DNA of 20,765 bases, taken from NCBI GenBank assembly GCA_902494855.1, contig CABUVC010000007.1, forward strand, positions 1 to 20,765, written 5' to 3'. Below, piece by piece: positions 1-6,118 of this stretch. Each line of letters opens with the position of its first letter. The stretch's first letter is position 1. The notes under the pieces were generated by a model, which saw only the letters and a program-made list of their open reading frames with translations, searched no databases and was not told where the DNA came from. Position numbers and translations under genes: made by a program. The DNA comes from an uncultured Collinsella sp. (GTDB lineage: Bacteria; Actinomycetota; Coriobacteriia; Coriobacteriales; Coriobacteriaceae).

Positions 1-2
1 TA

Positions 3-323
3 ACCATTGCCGAAGAAGCAGCGGCGATGATTGAGCGCGCGCTCGACAAAGGCAGACGTGTGGGTGTCAACGAGGTGGCCGAGAGGCTCTACACAAGCCG
101 CTCCAAGCTATGCGCCACCTTTAAGGCCCAAACCGGCGAGTCCCTGGGTGCCTACATTCGCAGACGCCGTATGGAGCGAGCACAGGACCTTTTGGCCGAT
201 AGCTCGCTCACGATAGCGCAGGTCGCAGAGCGTCTAGGCTACCCTCAGCAGGCCGCCTTCGCCCAAGCCTTCAAGCAACACACCGGCACCACCCCCACTG
301 CTTGGCGTTCCCAACATATATAA
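3..323 (+). CDS. AraC-family transcriptional regulator, C-terminal part (5' end outside window)
   Basis: The reading frame is open from the first full codon at position 3, so the gene starts upstream of the window; about 106 residues are visible, ending in TAA at 321-323. The visible part is a complete AraC/XylS DNA-binding domain with two helix-turn-helix units. The first lies around the segment VNEVAERLYTSRSKLCATFK, and the second around LTIAQVAERLGYPQQAAFAQ, followed by the usual FKQHTGTTPTAWR ending. AraC proteins bind promoter DNA through this domain, and a missing N-terminal domain usually senses a ligand; that sensor, and hence the signal, cannot be read here. It is the only gene on the plus strand and converges on gatB. 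An internal ATG at 27 is very unlikely to be the true start because the frame continues upstream with coding-like sequence. Confidence 0.88.
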   Translation, partial: TIAEEAAAMIERALDKGRRVGVNEVAERLYTSRSKLCATFKAQTGESLGAYIRRRRMERAQDLLADSSLTIAQVAERLGYPQQAAFAQAFKQHTGTTPTAWRSQHI

Positions 324-325
324 AG

Positions 326-398
326 AATGAGAGCGCCAACGGCGCCCTCATTCACCAAATTCCATTCAGCCCCACCTGACCCGAACGGCCAAGTCGTC
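326..398 (+). repeat. Hairpin-plus-tail repeat, copy 1 (terminator-like)
   Basis: A 12-bp stem (AATGAGAGCGCC, 326-337) pairs with 341-352 around a 3-nt loop with one A-C mismatch. It sits three bases after the AraC stop codon, so it may end that transcript, but no real T-run follows. The next 46 bases (353-398, containing CCTGACCCGAACGGCC) recur after the second hairpin at 455-481, so the repeat is larger than a simple terminator. Confidence 0.65.
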
Positions 399-454
399 AC
401 AGAACCGAGGGGCCGGGCGCAGGGCCTTGCCTCTCAATGAGTTCCCTTCAAAAC

Positions 455-526
455 AATGGGCGTGCCGACGGCACGCCCATTCACTCTATTCCATCCAGCC
501 CGCCTGACCCGAACGGCCGAGTCGTC
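455..526. repeat. Hairpin-plus-tail repeat, copy 2 (likely gatB terminator)
   Basis: A perfect 12-bp stem (AATGGGCGTGCC, 455-466, with 470-481) closes a GAC loop. Read on the minus strand it follows gatB and is succeeded by GTTTTG, so it can act as the operon terminator. The tail at 482-526 matches the tail of copy 1 at most positions. Stem differences from copy 1 occur in pairs that keep base pairing, which points to selection on an RNA structure. Confidence 0.68.
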
Positions 527-551
527 TGGCCGGGGAAGCCCCGAGTCGCAG

Positions 552-2228
552 CTACGAGAGCGACGTTCTCAGCAACTCGTTGAAGAGCTTGGGGTTGCCC
601 TTACCGCGGCTCGCCTTCATGCACTGGCCCACCAAAAAGCCGATGACCTTCTGGTTGCCGTCACGATACTGCTGTGCCTGATCGGCACAGTTTGCCAGCA
701 CCTCGTCCACGATCGGCTGCAGCGCGCCGGCATCGCTCACCTGACGCATACCGCGCTCGTCGACGATCTTATTGGGGTCGTCGCCGGTCTGGGCCATGGC
801 CTCAAAGACCTCGTGCGCCTGGTTGGAGCTGATGGCGTCGGTCGCCAGCAGCTTAGCAAGGGCTGCCACCTGAGCCGGCGCGATGCCGGACTCGGCGAGC
901 GACACACCCGCGCCCTTAAGGTAGGCGATCATCTCGTTCACCAGCAGGTTTGCGACCGTCTGGGCCTCCTTGCCAGCCATGCCGGCAGCGGCGGCCTCAA
1001 AGAACTCGGCAAACTCGGGGTCGCCGGCAATCTGCTCGGCGTCTGCCGCCTTAATGCCAAAGTCGGCCTCAAAACGGGTGCGCTTGGCATCGGGCAGCTC
1101 GGGGATCTCGCCACGGCAACGATCGATAAACTCGTCGTCCAGGTCGAACGGCGCCAAGTCGGGATCGGGGAACAGGCGGTAGTCGTCGGCCGTCTCCTTG
1201 ACGCGCATAACCACAGTGCGCTTGCGGCTGGGCTCCCAGTGACGGGTCTCCTGGTAGATAATGCCGCCCTCCTCGAGCACCTCGGCCTGGCGGCAGATCT
1301 CGTAGGCAAGGCCGTCGTGCAGGCTCTTAAACGAGTTGAGGTTCTTGAGCTCGGTCTTGGTGCCCAGCTTGGTCTCGCCGCGGCGGCGCAGCGACACGTT
1401 GCCGTCGCAGCGCATGGAACCCTTCTCCATGGAGCAGTCGGAAATGCCCAGCGTCACAAAGATGCGACGGAGCTTCTCCATAAACAGGCGAGCCTCCTCG
1501 GGCGTGCGCAGGTCGGGCTCGGTGACGAGCTCGATCAGCGGCGTGCCGCAGCGGTTGTAGTCGACGAGCGACTCGGCAGCGGCGGTAATGCGGCCCTCGG
1601 CACCGCCCACGTGCACCATCTTGGCGGCGTCCTCCTCCATGTGGATGCGCAGAATGCGAATGGGCACCGTGTAGGAACCGTCCTCGCGGCGCTCGGGCAT
1701 CTGCAGGTTGGACGCATCGTAGCTGGCCAGGTGGCCGGCGCGCTGATTGCCTTCGCGCATGGTCGACGTCATGGACGTGGACAGGCCCTCGGCGTTGGCC
1801 GAAGCGCTTGCCAGGCTCTGGGCCTCGGCCTCACCAAACGCGCAGTCGGGGCGCTCGGCGGCACCGCGACCGGTCACGTCCAGGTCCAGATGACCGTACA
1901 TGGCAAAGGCGACCGGACCCTGCGTGGTCTGGAAGTTCTTGGCCATGTCGGGATAGAAGTAGTGCTTGCGGTAGAACATCGAGTGGCGCTGGATCTCGCA
2001 GTTGGTAGCGAGGCCGGCCTTGACGATGCTCTCGATGGCGCGCTTGTTGGGCACCGGCAGCGCACCGGGCAGGCCCAGGCACACCGGGCACACGTTGGCG
2101 TTGGGCTCGTCATCGTGGCTGAGCTTGCAATTGCAGAACATCTTGGTATCGAGTGCGGTGAGCTCGGTATGGATTTCCAGGCCGATCACGGCCTCCCAAT
2201 CCTGCAGGACCTCGGAAAGCTCCTTCAT
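552..2228 (-). CDS. gatB: Aspartyl/glutamyl-tRNA amidotransferase subunit B
   Basis: GatB is the tRNA-binding kinase-like subunit of the GatCAB complex. It phosphorylates the mischarged Glu-tRNA(Gln) or Asp-tRNA(Asn) side chain so that ammonia from GatA can amidate it. The protein has 558 residues. The N-terminal WEAVIGLEIHTEL segment is a GatB hallmark, and C32, C34, C47 and C50 form the expected metal site (FCNC...CPVC). RIHMEEDAAKMVH, VDYNRCGTPLIELVTEPD and TELKNLNS mark the cradle domain, and the C-terminal YqeY-like tail ends in GNPKLFNELLR. It is longer than the usual 475-500 residues because of about 60-70 extra residues at roughly 119-190, between the segment MYGHLDLDV and RIHMEED. 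The ATG at 2228 overlaps the gatA stop in TAATG, so translation is probably coupled. It is the last gene of gatC-gatA-gatB. Confidence 0.97.
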   Translation of the reverse strand: MKELSEVLQDWEAVIGLEIHTELTALDTKMFCNCKLSHDDEPNANVCPVCLGLPGALPVPNKRAIESIVKAGLATNCEIQRHSMFYRKHYFYPDMAKNFQTTQGPVAFAMYGHLDLDVTGRGAAERPDCAFGEAEAQSLASASANAEGLSTSMTSTMREGNQRAGHLASYDASNLQMPERREDGSYTVPIRILRIHMEEDAAKMVHVGGAEGRITAAAESLVDYNRCGTPLIELVTEPDLRTPEEARLFMEKLRRIFVTLGISDCSMEKGSMRCDGNVSLRRRGETKLGTKTELKNLNSFKSLHDGLAYEICRQAEVLEEGGIIYQETRHWEPSRKRTVVMRVKETADDYRLFPDPDLAPFDLDDEFIDRCRGEIPELPDAKRTRFEADFGIKAADAEQIAGDPEFAEFFEAAAAGMAGKEAQTVANLLVNEMIAYLKGAGVSLAESGIAPAQVAALAKLLATDAISSNQAHEVFEAMAQTGDDPNKIVDERGMRQVSDAGALQPIVDEVLANCADQAQQYRDGNQKVIGFLVGQCMKASRGKGNPKLFNELLRTSLS

Positions 2229-3742
2229 TACAGCTCGCCTCCCTTCCCGGCAAAATCGGGCGCGACGGAAAGCGCGGGCGCACCCGTGGCGGCATCGGCA
2301 AAGCCGCGCTCCAGGGCGCGGGCAAACGTGAGCAGTTGACGGTCCTTAAAGGCCGGACCCACCAACTGGGCAGAAACGGGCATCTTGGTGTCCTCACCCA
2401 GGCCCAGCGGCACCGAGATACCACCGTTGCCGCAAATGTTGAGCGAAATGGTGTACAGGTCGGAGAGGTACATCTGCGTGGGGTCGCTGATCTCGCCAAA
2501 CTTAAAGGCCGTGCGCGGCGAGGCGGGCATGAGGATGGTGTCCACCTTGGCATACGCGGCGTCGTAGTCCTGCGTGATGAGCGTACGGGCCTTTTGCGCA
2601 GCGTAGTAGTACTTGTCGTACACGCCCGAGCTCAGCAGGTAGGCACCGAGCATCTGACGGCGCTTGGCCTCGGCGCCAAAACCGTGGGCGCGCGAAAGCG
2701 AGCTCTGGTCGGACAGGTTGGCGCAGCCCTCCTCCTGATAGCCGTAGCGAATGCCGTCGAAGCGAGCCAGGTTGGAGAACGCCTCGGCCGGGCCGATGAC
2801 GTAGTAGGCGGCGATGGCGGCGTCCAGGTGCGGCAGGTCGACCTCGACCAGCTCGGCGCCCTGGTTCTGCAGCTCCTGGGCGGCGCGCTGAACAGCGGCC
2901 TTGACCTCGGGCGTCAGGCCCTCGGCCTCCATAAACGCGGGGATAATGCCCACGCGCTTGCCCTCGATGCTGTCGTTGAGGTGCTCGGTAAAGTCGACGG
3001 CGCAATCCTGGCTGGTGCAGTCATACGGATCGTGGCCCGCGCCGGTAAGCGCGTTCATGGCCAGCGCGACATCCTCGACCGTGCGGCCAAAGGGGCCCAC
3101 CTGGTCGAGCGACGAGCCAAAGGCAACCACGCCGTAACGGCTCACGGCGCCATACGTGGGCTTAAAGCCCACCACGCCGCACAGCGACGCCGGCTGGCGA
3201 ATGGAGCCGCCGGTATCCGAGCCCAGCGAGAGCGCGACCTCGCCCGCGGCGACGGCGGCAGCGGAGCCGCCCGAAGAGCCGCCGGGCACGCGCTCGGTAT
3301 CCCAAGGGTTGTTGGTGCGGTGGAAGGCCGAACTCTCGGTGGAGCTGCCAAAGGCAAACTCGTCCATGTTGGCCTTGCCCATGGGCAGGCAGCCGGCATC
3401 GAGCATGCGCTGGACGCAGGTGGCGGTGTAGACGCTCTGGTAGTTCTCGAGCATGCGGGAAGCGCAGGTGGTGCGCGTGCCCACGAGGTTCATGTTGTCC
3501 TTGATGGCCAGCGGCACGCCCGCGAGCGGGGACAGCGGCTTGCCTGCGGCACGGTCGGCATCCACGCGCGCGGCGGCCTCGAGCGCAAGCTCGGGCGCCA
3601 CCTGCAGGAATGCCTGGACCCCGCCCTCGCGCGCCTCGATGGCGGCAAGGGAGGCCTGGGCCACCTCGGTAGCGGTAAAGTCGCCAGCGGCAACGCCCGC
3701 AGCGATCTGGGCGGCGGTAAGGGAATCGAAGCTCTGCGCCAT
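2228..3742 (-). CDS. gatA: Aspartyl/glutamyl-tRNA amidotransferase subunit A
   Basis: GatA is the glutaminase/amidase subunit: it releases ammonia from glutamine and channels it to GatB. It has 504 residues, normal for the family. The amidase-signature Ser-cisSer-Lys triad is visible: K81 in PLAIKDN, S156 in the Gly/Ser-rich VPGGSSGGS, and S180 in GSDTGGSIRQPAS. These match the known K79/S154/S178 of staphylococcal GatA with a shift of two. The region at about 80-220 also contains GFKPTYGAVSRYGVVAFGSSLDQ, which is diagnostic of GatA rather than of other amidases. The start ATG at 3742 overlaps the gatC stop (TAATG), and the stop overlaps the gatB start in the same way, giving tightly coupled stoichiometric synthesis. 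Confidence 0.97.
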   Translation of the reverse strand: MAQSFDSLTAAQIAAGVAAGDFTATEVAQASLAAIEAREGGVQAFLQVAPELALEAAARVDADRAAGKPLSPLAGVPLAIKDNMNLVGTRTTCASRMLENYQSVYTATCVQRMLDAGCLPMGKANMDEFAFGSSTESSAFHRTNNPWDTERVPGGSSGGSAAAVAAGEVALSLGSDTGGSIRQPASLCGVVGFKPTYGAVSRYGVVAFGSSLDQVGPFGRTVEDVALAMNALTGAGHDPYDCTSQDCAVDFTEHLNDSIEGKRVGIIPAFMEAEGLTPEVKAAVQRAAQELQNQGAELVEVDLPHLDAAIAAYYVIGPAEAFSNLARFDGIRYGYQEEGCANLSDQSSLSRAHGFGAEAKRRQMLGAYLLSSGVYDKYYYAAQKARTLITQDYDAAYAKVDTILMPASPRTAFKFGEISDPTQMYLSDLYTISLNICGNGGISVPLGLGEDTKMPVSAQLVGPAFKDRQLLTFARALERGFADAATGAPALSVAPDFAGKGGEL

Positions 3743-4053
3743 TACTCGCTCTCCCCCTCTCCCAAAATGGACGGCACGCGGAAGTAGCGGTCGCGCGCGC
3801 TGCCGGCGTTTTCGAGCGCAACGTCGAGCGGCAGGTCGCGCTCGGGCTCGCGCAGGTCATCGCCCATCACGTTGGACAGGCTTCCGATGGGATGGAACGT
3901 GGGCTCCACGTCGGGCAAGTCATATTGCAAGACGGGCTCGAGCATCTGGACGGCGTCGTTCATGTAGGACGTCATCTGGGCGAGCTCGTCATCGGTCAGT
4001 GCGATCTTTGCGTACTCGGCGATGCCGCGCACGTCTTTCTCGCTGAGTGCCAT
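3742..4053 (-). CDS. gatC: Aspartyl/glutamyl-tRNA amidotransferase subunit C
   Basis: GatC is the small clamp that holds GatA and GatB together. The sequence begins ALSEKDVRGIAEYAKIALTDDELAQ, the typical GatC helical start, and contains the later EPTFHP and LREPERD segments that wrap around GatA. An in-frame ATG lies 18 bases upstream at 4071, but I choose 4053 because a strong Shine-Dalgarno GGAAGGGAG (plus-strand 4059-4067) sits just before it, giving 103 residues, normal for the family. It is the first gene of the operon. Confidence 0.93.
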   Translation of the reverse strand: MALSEKDVRGIAEYAKIALTDDELAQMTSYMNDAVQMLEPVLQYDLPDVEPTFHPIGSLSNVMGDDLREPERDLPLDVALENAGSARDRYFRVPSILGEGESE

Positions 4054-4088
4054 AGGCGCTCCCTTCCGCATAACAGATAAACCGCTCT

Positions 4089-4094
4089 AGTATA
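4089..4094 (-). promoter_or_regulatory. Possible -10 box for gatCAB
   Basis: On the minus strand the hexamer TATACT lies about 36 bases before the gatC ATG, a sensible distance. No good -35 hexamer is seen 16-18 bases upstream, so this is only a candidate promoter. Confidence 0.35.
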
Positions 4095-4190
4095 CAAGGC
4101 AACGCCACTTGGAGCAGGTGCTTTACCTAAATGCAGCGAAAACGTAACGAGGGCGGCGGATTGGCAGGCGGCGGGCCGGCGGTTCTGGAG

Positions 4191-4273
4191 CGAAACCGCA
4201 CCGTCCATAGCGAAAACCATCCCGCCCATAACGAAAACCGCGCCGTCCACAACGAAGACCATCACAACATTCG
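4191..4273. repeat. Four-unit 20-21 bp imperfect tandem repeat
   Basis: Units begin at 4191, 4211, 4232 and 4253, each starting CGAAR. Units 1 and 3 resemble each other (CCGNNCCGTCCA) and units 2 and 4 share ACCATC, so the array looks like a doubled 41-42 bp dimer. The fourth unit runs into the left arm of hairpin A1. The whole spacer 4054-4378 has no credible gene. Confidence 0.6.
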
Positions 4274-4318
4274 ACGCTTTTCGCCAAAATCGCGATTTTC
4301 ATCGAATGTTGTGATGGT
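4258..4318. repeat. Hairpin family A, copy 1
   Basis: The left arm ACCATCACAACATTCGACG (4258-4276) is the reverse complement of 4300-4318 apart from one mismatch. The interior carries the smaller palindrome AAAATCGCGATTTT (4286-4299). Close copies are at 14497-14561 and 18639-18703. Confidence 0.8.
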
Positions 4319-4330
4319 TTGGAAGTCCCG

Positions 4331-4365
4331 ACCACCACAAAGGTGCCTGCCCCCATTGTGGTGGT
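4331..4365. repeat. Hairpin family B, copy 1 (possible sortase terminator)
   Basis: ACCACCACAA (4331-4340) pairs with TTGTGGTGGT (4356-4365). It lies 13 bases after the sortase stop in the direction of transcription, so it may end that transcript, though no T-run follows. Related copies are at 13473, 14433 and 16016. Confidence 0.72.
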
Positions 4366-4378
4366 TCTGAAGAATGTC

Positions 4379-5317
4379 CTATGCCGAGGCCTTGGCCTTG
4401 CGGCGCTTGCGGACCGCGTGGATCACGATGTCCAGCAGCAACAGCACAATGGCCACGACCACGATGAGCACGGCAAACTCGCGCTTGCCCCAGTGACGGC
4501 CGGCCAGCGACTTTTGCTTGTCGACGTCCTTCTTGTTGTACTTGGTGCGCACGCAATGCACCAGCAGGCGATGGTCGTTCACGCCGTAGGGCGTGCAGGT
4601 GACGAGCGTCACCTTGTCGGCGCCGGGCTCAATGGTCAGCGACTCCATCTCCTCGGGCAGCACCACCTCGGAGTCCACCATCTTGTAGGCGAGCGTCTTG
4701 TTCATGGTGTGCAGCAGCACCAGGTCGCCGGGTTCCAGCGAGTGAATGTCGTCGAACATGCTCAGGTTGCGCATGCCCGAGTGCGCGGTGAGCACGCAAT
4801 GCGTCGAGGTGCCGCCCACCGGCAGGCTCGTGCCCTCCAGGTGGCCGACGCCCGCCATAAGGACTTCTTCGCTCGTGCCGTGGTAGATGGGCATGCTCAC
4901 GTCGATGGAGGGGATTTCGACCCAGCTCATCATGGGGTCGCGGTCAAAGATGAGCTGCTGAGCGTAGGGCTCGATCTGGTCGGCGGGAAGCTCGGTGGCC
5001 TCGCCGGCAAGTTGCTCGTTATAGGAGCGCGCCTGGAGCAGGATGCGCTCGCGCTCCTCGGCAGACAGCGCGTCCACGGTGCTGGACACGGTGCTGATCT
5101 GGTTGAACACGCCCGAGGCCTCGAGCCGGTCCAAGATCCACGGCCAGGTCATAAGGCCCACGCCAATAAGAATGATGACGATGGTGATGAGCCGATCGGC
5201 CCAGCGCGGCAGCCGCTTGCGACGGCGCTTGGGCTTTGGTTGAGGTTTGGGCTGAGGGCTTGAGCCGCCGTTGTCCGCGGCGTTATTGCCCTTCATATGT
5301 TTGGCGCCCTGCACCAT
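4379..5317 (-). CDS. Class C (pilin-polymerising) sortase
   Basis: This is a membrane transpeptidase predicted to cleave LPXTG-like sorting signals and link pilin subunits through lysines. It has 312 residues. After a basic, proline-rich cytoplasmic tail there is a membrane segment at about 43-60, then the sortase beta-barrel, then a second membrane segment at about 281-300 and a basic tail (RKRRKAKA). Two membrane anchors are typical of class C. The catalytic residues are visible: H179 in LTAHSG, C241 in TLVTCTPYG and R250 in NDHRLLV. IPSIDVSMPIYHGT is the class C/SrtC-type barrel entry. The ATG at 5317 is supported by GAGGAG nine bases upstream. It lies beyond the pilin terminator and the small-peptide locus, so it is probably transcribed separately. 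Its substrates are most likely the three surface proteins encoded at 6119-12980. Confidence 0.93.
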   Translation of the reverse strand: MVQGAKHMKGNNAADNGGSSPQPKPQPKPKRRRKRLPRWADRLITIVIILIGVGLMTWPWILDRLEASGVFNQISTVSSTVDALSAEERERILLQARSYNEQLAGEATELPADQIEPYAQQLIFDRDPMMSWVEIPSIDVSMPIYHGTSEEVLMAGVGHLEGTSLPVGGTSTHCVLTAHSGMRNLSMFDDIHSLEPGDLVLLHTMNKTLAYKMVDSEVVLPEEMESLTIEPGADKVTLVTCTPYGVNDHRLLVHCVRTKYNKKDVDKQKSLAGRHWGKREFAVLIVVVAIVLLLLDIVIHAVRKRRKAKASA

Positions 5318-5447
5318 CGCCGGTCACTCCTCTACAACTCAAGTTGTCTAAACAAATAATAGCCGATTAGCGAACTTCCGCGCCGGACAACGCAGCTAGA
5401 CTGCACCGTCCAGTCGAGGATAAGCCAGCATTTGAGTTTTCAAAATG

Positions 5448-5479
5448 TCCCGAATCGGCGGGGCGATTCGGGATACAAT
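5448..5479 (+). promoter_or_regulatory. Dyad symmetry abutting a -10 box, possible small-RNA promoter
   Basis: A perfect 10-bp inverted repeat TCCCGAATCG / CGATTCGGGA (5448-5457 and 5464-5473) ends directly at TACAAT (5474-5479). The dyad covers the place of a -35 box, which is itself poor. This arrangement suits an operator-controlled promoter reading rightwards into 5486-5580. Confidence 0.4.
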
Positions 5480-5485
5480 GTCAAT

Positions 5486-5580
5486 AGAAAACGACGCATC
5501 CCGCGTAAGTGTACGAGAGCGCGGGCGGCCTAGTTTTCAGCTTTAGTTAAATGCCCGGGATCCGACCCCCGGGCATTCTT
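5486..5580 (+). ncRNA. Candidate small RNA converging on the small-peptide gene
   Basis: A short transcript could start about seven bases after TACAAT (5474-5479) and end at the hairpin 5550-5577. Near its 5' end it carries CGACGCATCCCG (5492-5503) and GCGCGGGCGGCC (5519-5530), which can fold on themselves (CCCGCG with CGCGGG). The same two blocks occur in the leader of the facing small-peptide gene. No gene longer than 22 codons fits here. Transcription is not demonstrated by sequence alone. Confidence 0.4.
5550..5577. terminator. Bidirectional terminator hairpin between convergent units
   Basis: AATGCCCGGG (5550-5559) pairs perfectly with CCCGGGCATT (5568-5577) around an 8-nt loop. On plus it is followed by CTTATTT. 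On minus it starts two bases after the stop of the small-peptide gene and is followed by AACTAAAG. It can therefore serve both directions. Confidence 0.7.
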
Positions 5581-5728
5581 ATTTGCGCTTTCGGCGCAAA
5601 TGCCGTCCACCGTCCGCACCGCGCGTGCGCCTACGGACCTTAAACCGAACCTCATACGAGTCAAGAAACGCGATGACGAACGTGCCCACCGTCGCGAGGG
5701 CGGCGAGCGCGTTAAGGAATTTCAGCAT
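5579..5728 (-). CDS. Small hydrophobic-basic peptide, type I toxin-like
   Basis: This 49-residue peptide begins MLKFLNALAALATVGTFVIA. It has one membrane-spanning stretch (about residues 4-22), then the charged segment DSYEVRFKVRRR and a very basic end (RHLRRKRK). The ATG at 5728 is chosen because GGAGG lies seven bases upstream; a longer frame to 5806 has no such site. The plan, a short membrane helix followed by a cationic tail, a structured leader, and a convergent candidate RNA sharing one terminator, is that of type I toxins such as Fst or TxpA. I recognise no specific family, so the name is by architecture only. It could instead be a plain small membrane peptide. It lies between the sortase and the pilin genes. 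Confidence 0.6.
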   Translation of the reverse strand: MLKFLNALAALATVGTFVIAFLDSYEVRFKVRRRTRGADGGRHLRRKRK

Positions 5729-5752
5729 TTGGGGACCTCCGATCGAGTCGTC

Positions 5753-5777
5753 GGCCGCCCGCGCACGGGATGCGTCG
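5753..5777 (-). repeat. Inverted copy of the 5492-5530 motif in the small-peptide leader
   Basis: Read on minus, 5777-5753 contains CGACGCATCCCG, one base, then GCGCGGGCGGCC. The identical blocks occur on plus at 5492-5503 and 5519-5530 with a 15-base gap between them. The repeat therefore frames the peptide gene in inverted orientation and could fold a full-length minus transcript end to end. Confidence 0.75.
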
Positions 5778-5784
5778 CAAAGCC

Positions 5785-5790
5785 ATTTTA
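5785..5790 (-). promoter_or_regulatory. Possible -10 box for the small-peptide gene
   Basis: TAAAAT on the minus strand would place the transcript start at about 5778, giving a leader of about 50 bases that opens with the repeated CGACGCATCCCG motif. The -35 region is weak. The stretch 5791-5981 upstream shows no gene; it holds a direct repeat TGTTCGAT at 5840 and 5855. Confidence 0.35.
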
Positions 5791-5981
5791 GCGCGCATGC
5801 TCGCATTTACAGCTGGTAAACGCAATATTAGCAAACATCTGTTCGATAGCTATGTGTTCGATCTTTGTCTGAGTTTTCCTCTTCAAATCGAGTAAGTGGT
5901 TTTCGAGCAATGGAGGCCGGGCTACGGTGTCCCACGAAAAACAGCCTCCTCATCGAACGCTGGAGCCTGGCTGCTGTATCC

Positions 5982-6018
5982 AAAAAACGGGGCAAACTCC
6001 AGCGCGGAGTCTGCCCCG
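5982..6018 (-). terminator. Intrinsic terminator of the pilin operon
   Basis: On the minus strand a GC-rich stem (CGGGGCAGACTCC pairing with GGAGTTTGCCCCG, plus 5988-6018, one G-U type mismatch) is followed directly by TTTTTT (plus 5982-5987). It is about 100 bases after the major pilin stop and is a textbook Rho-independent terminator. Confidence 0.92.
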
Positions 6019-6118
6019 AAAAGAGGATGGCAAAGCAAGAACGTCGATGGACGAGAAAAGTGTCCGCAAGTCTCATGGCCATCACATCCCACCTGCCAAG
6101 GGGATGGATGAGTGAGCG

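Noticed and set aside
456..2339. Long plus-strand open frame of 627 codons opposite gatB
   Set aside because: It is the antisense shadow of gatB in GC-rich DNA, with composition-driven Leu/Val/Gly/His-rich content and no recognisable domain. The minus frame is clearly gatB.
2336..3787. Long plus-strand open frame opposite gatA
   Set aside because: Antisense shadow of gatA; no domain, no ribosome site, low-complexity residue mix.
4191..4273. Possible CRISPR array
   Set aside because: Units are contiguous with no unique spacers, are imperfect and number only four; no cas genes are present.
4319..5263. Plus-strand frame opposite the sortase
   Set aside because: Shadow of the sortase gene, whose catalytic His, Cys and Arg are all visible on minus.
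5478..5546. 22-codon plus-strand frame starting inside TACAATG
   Set aside because: Its ATG overlaps the -10 box, so it would not be in the predicted transcript, and it has no ribosome site. The region fits a small RNA better.
5791..5981. Possible extra gene between the small peptide and the pilin terminator
   Set aside because: Short overlapping frames only, none with a ribosome site or recognisable content.
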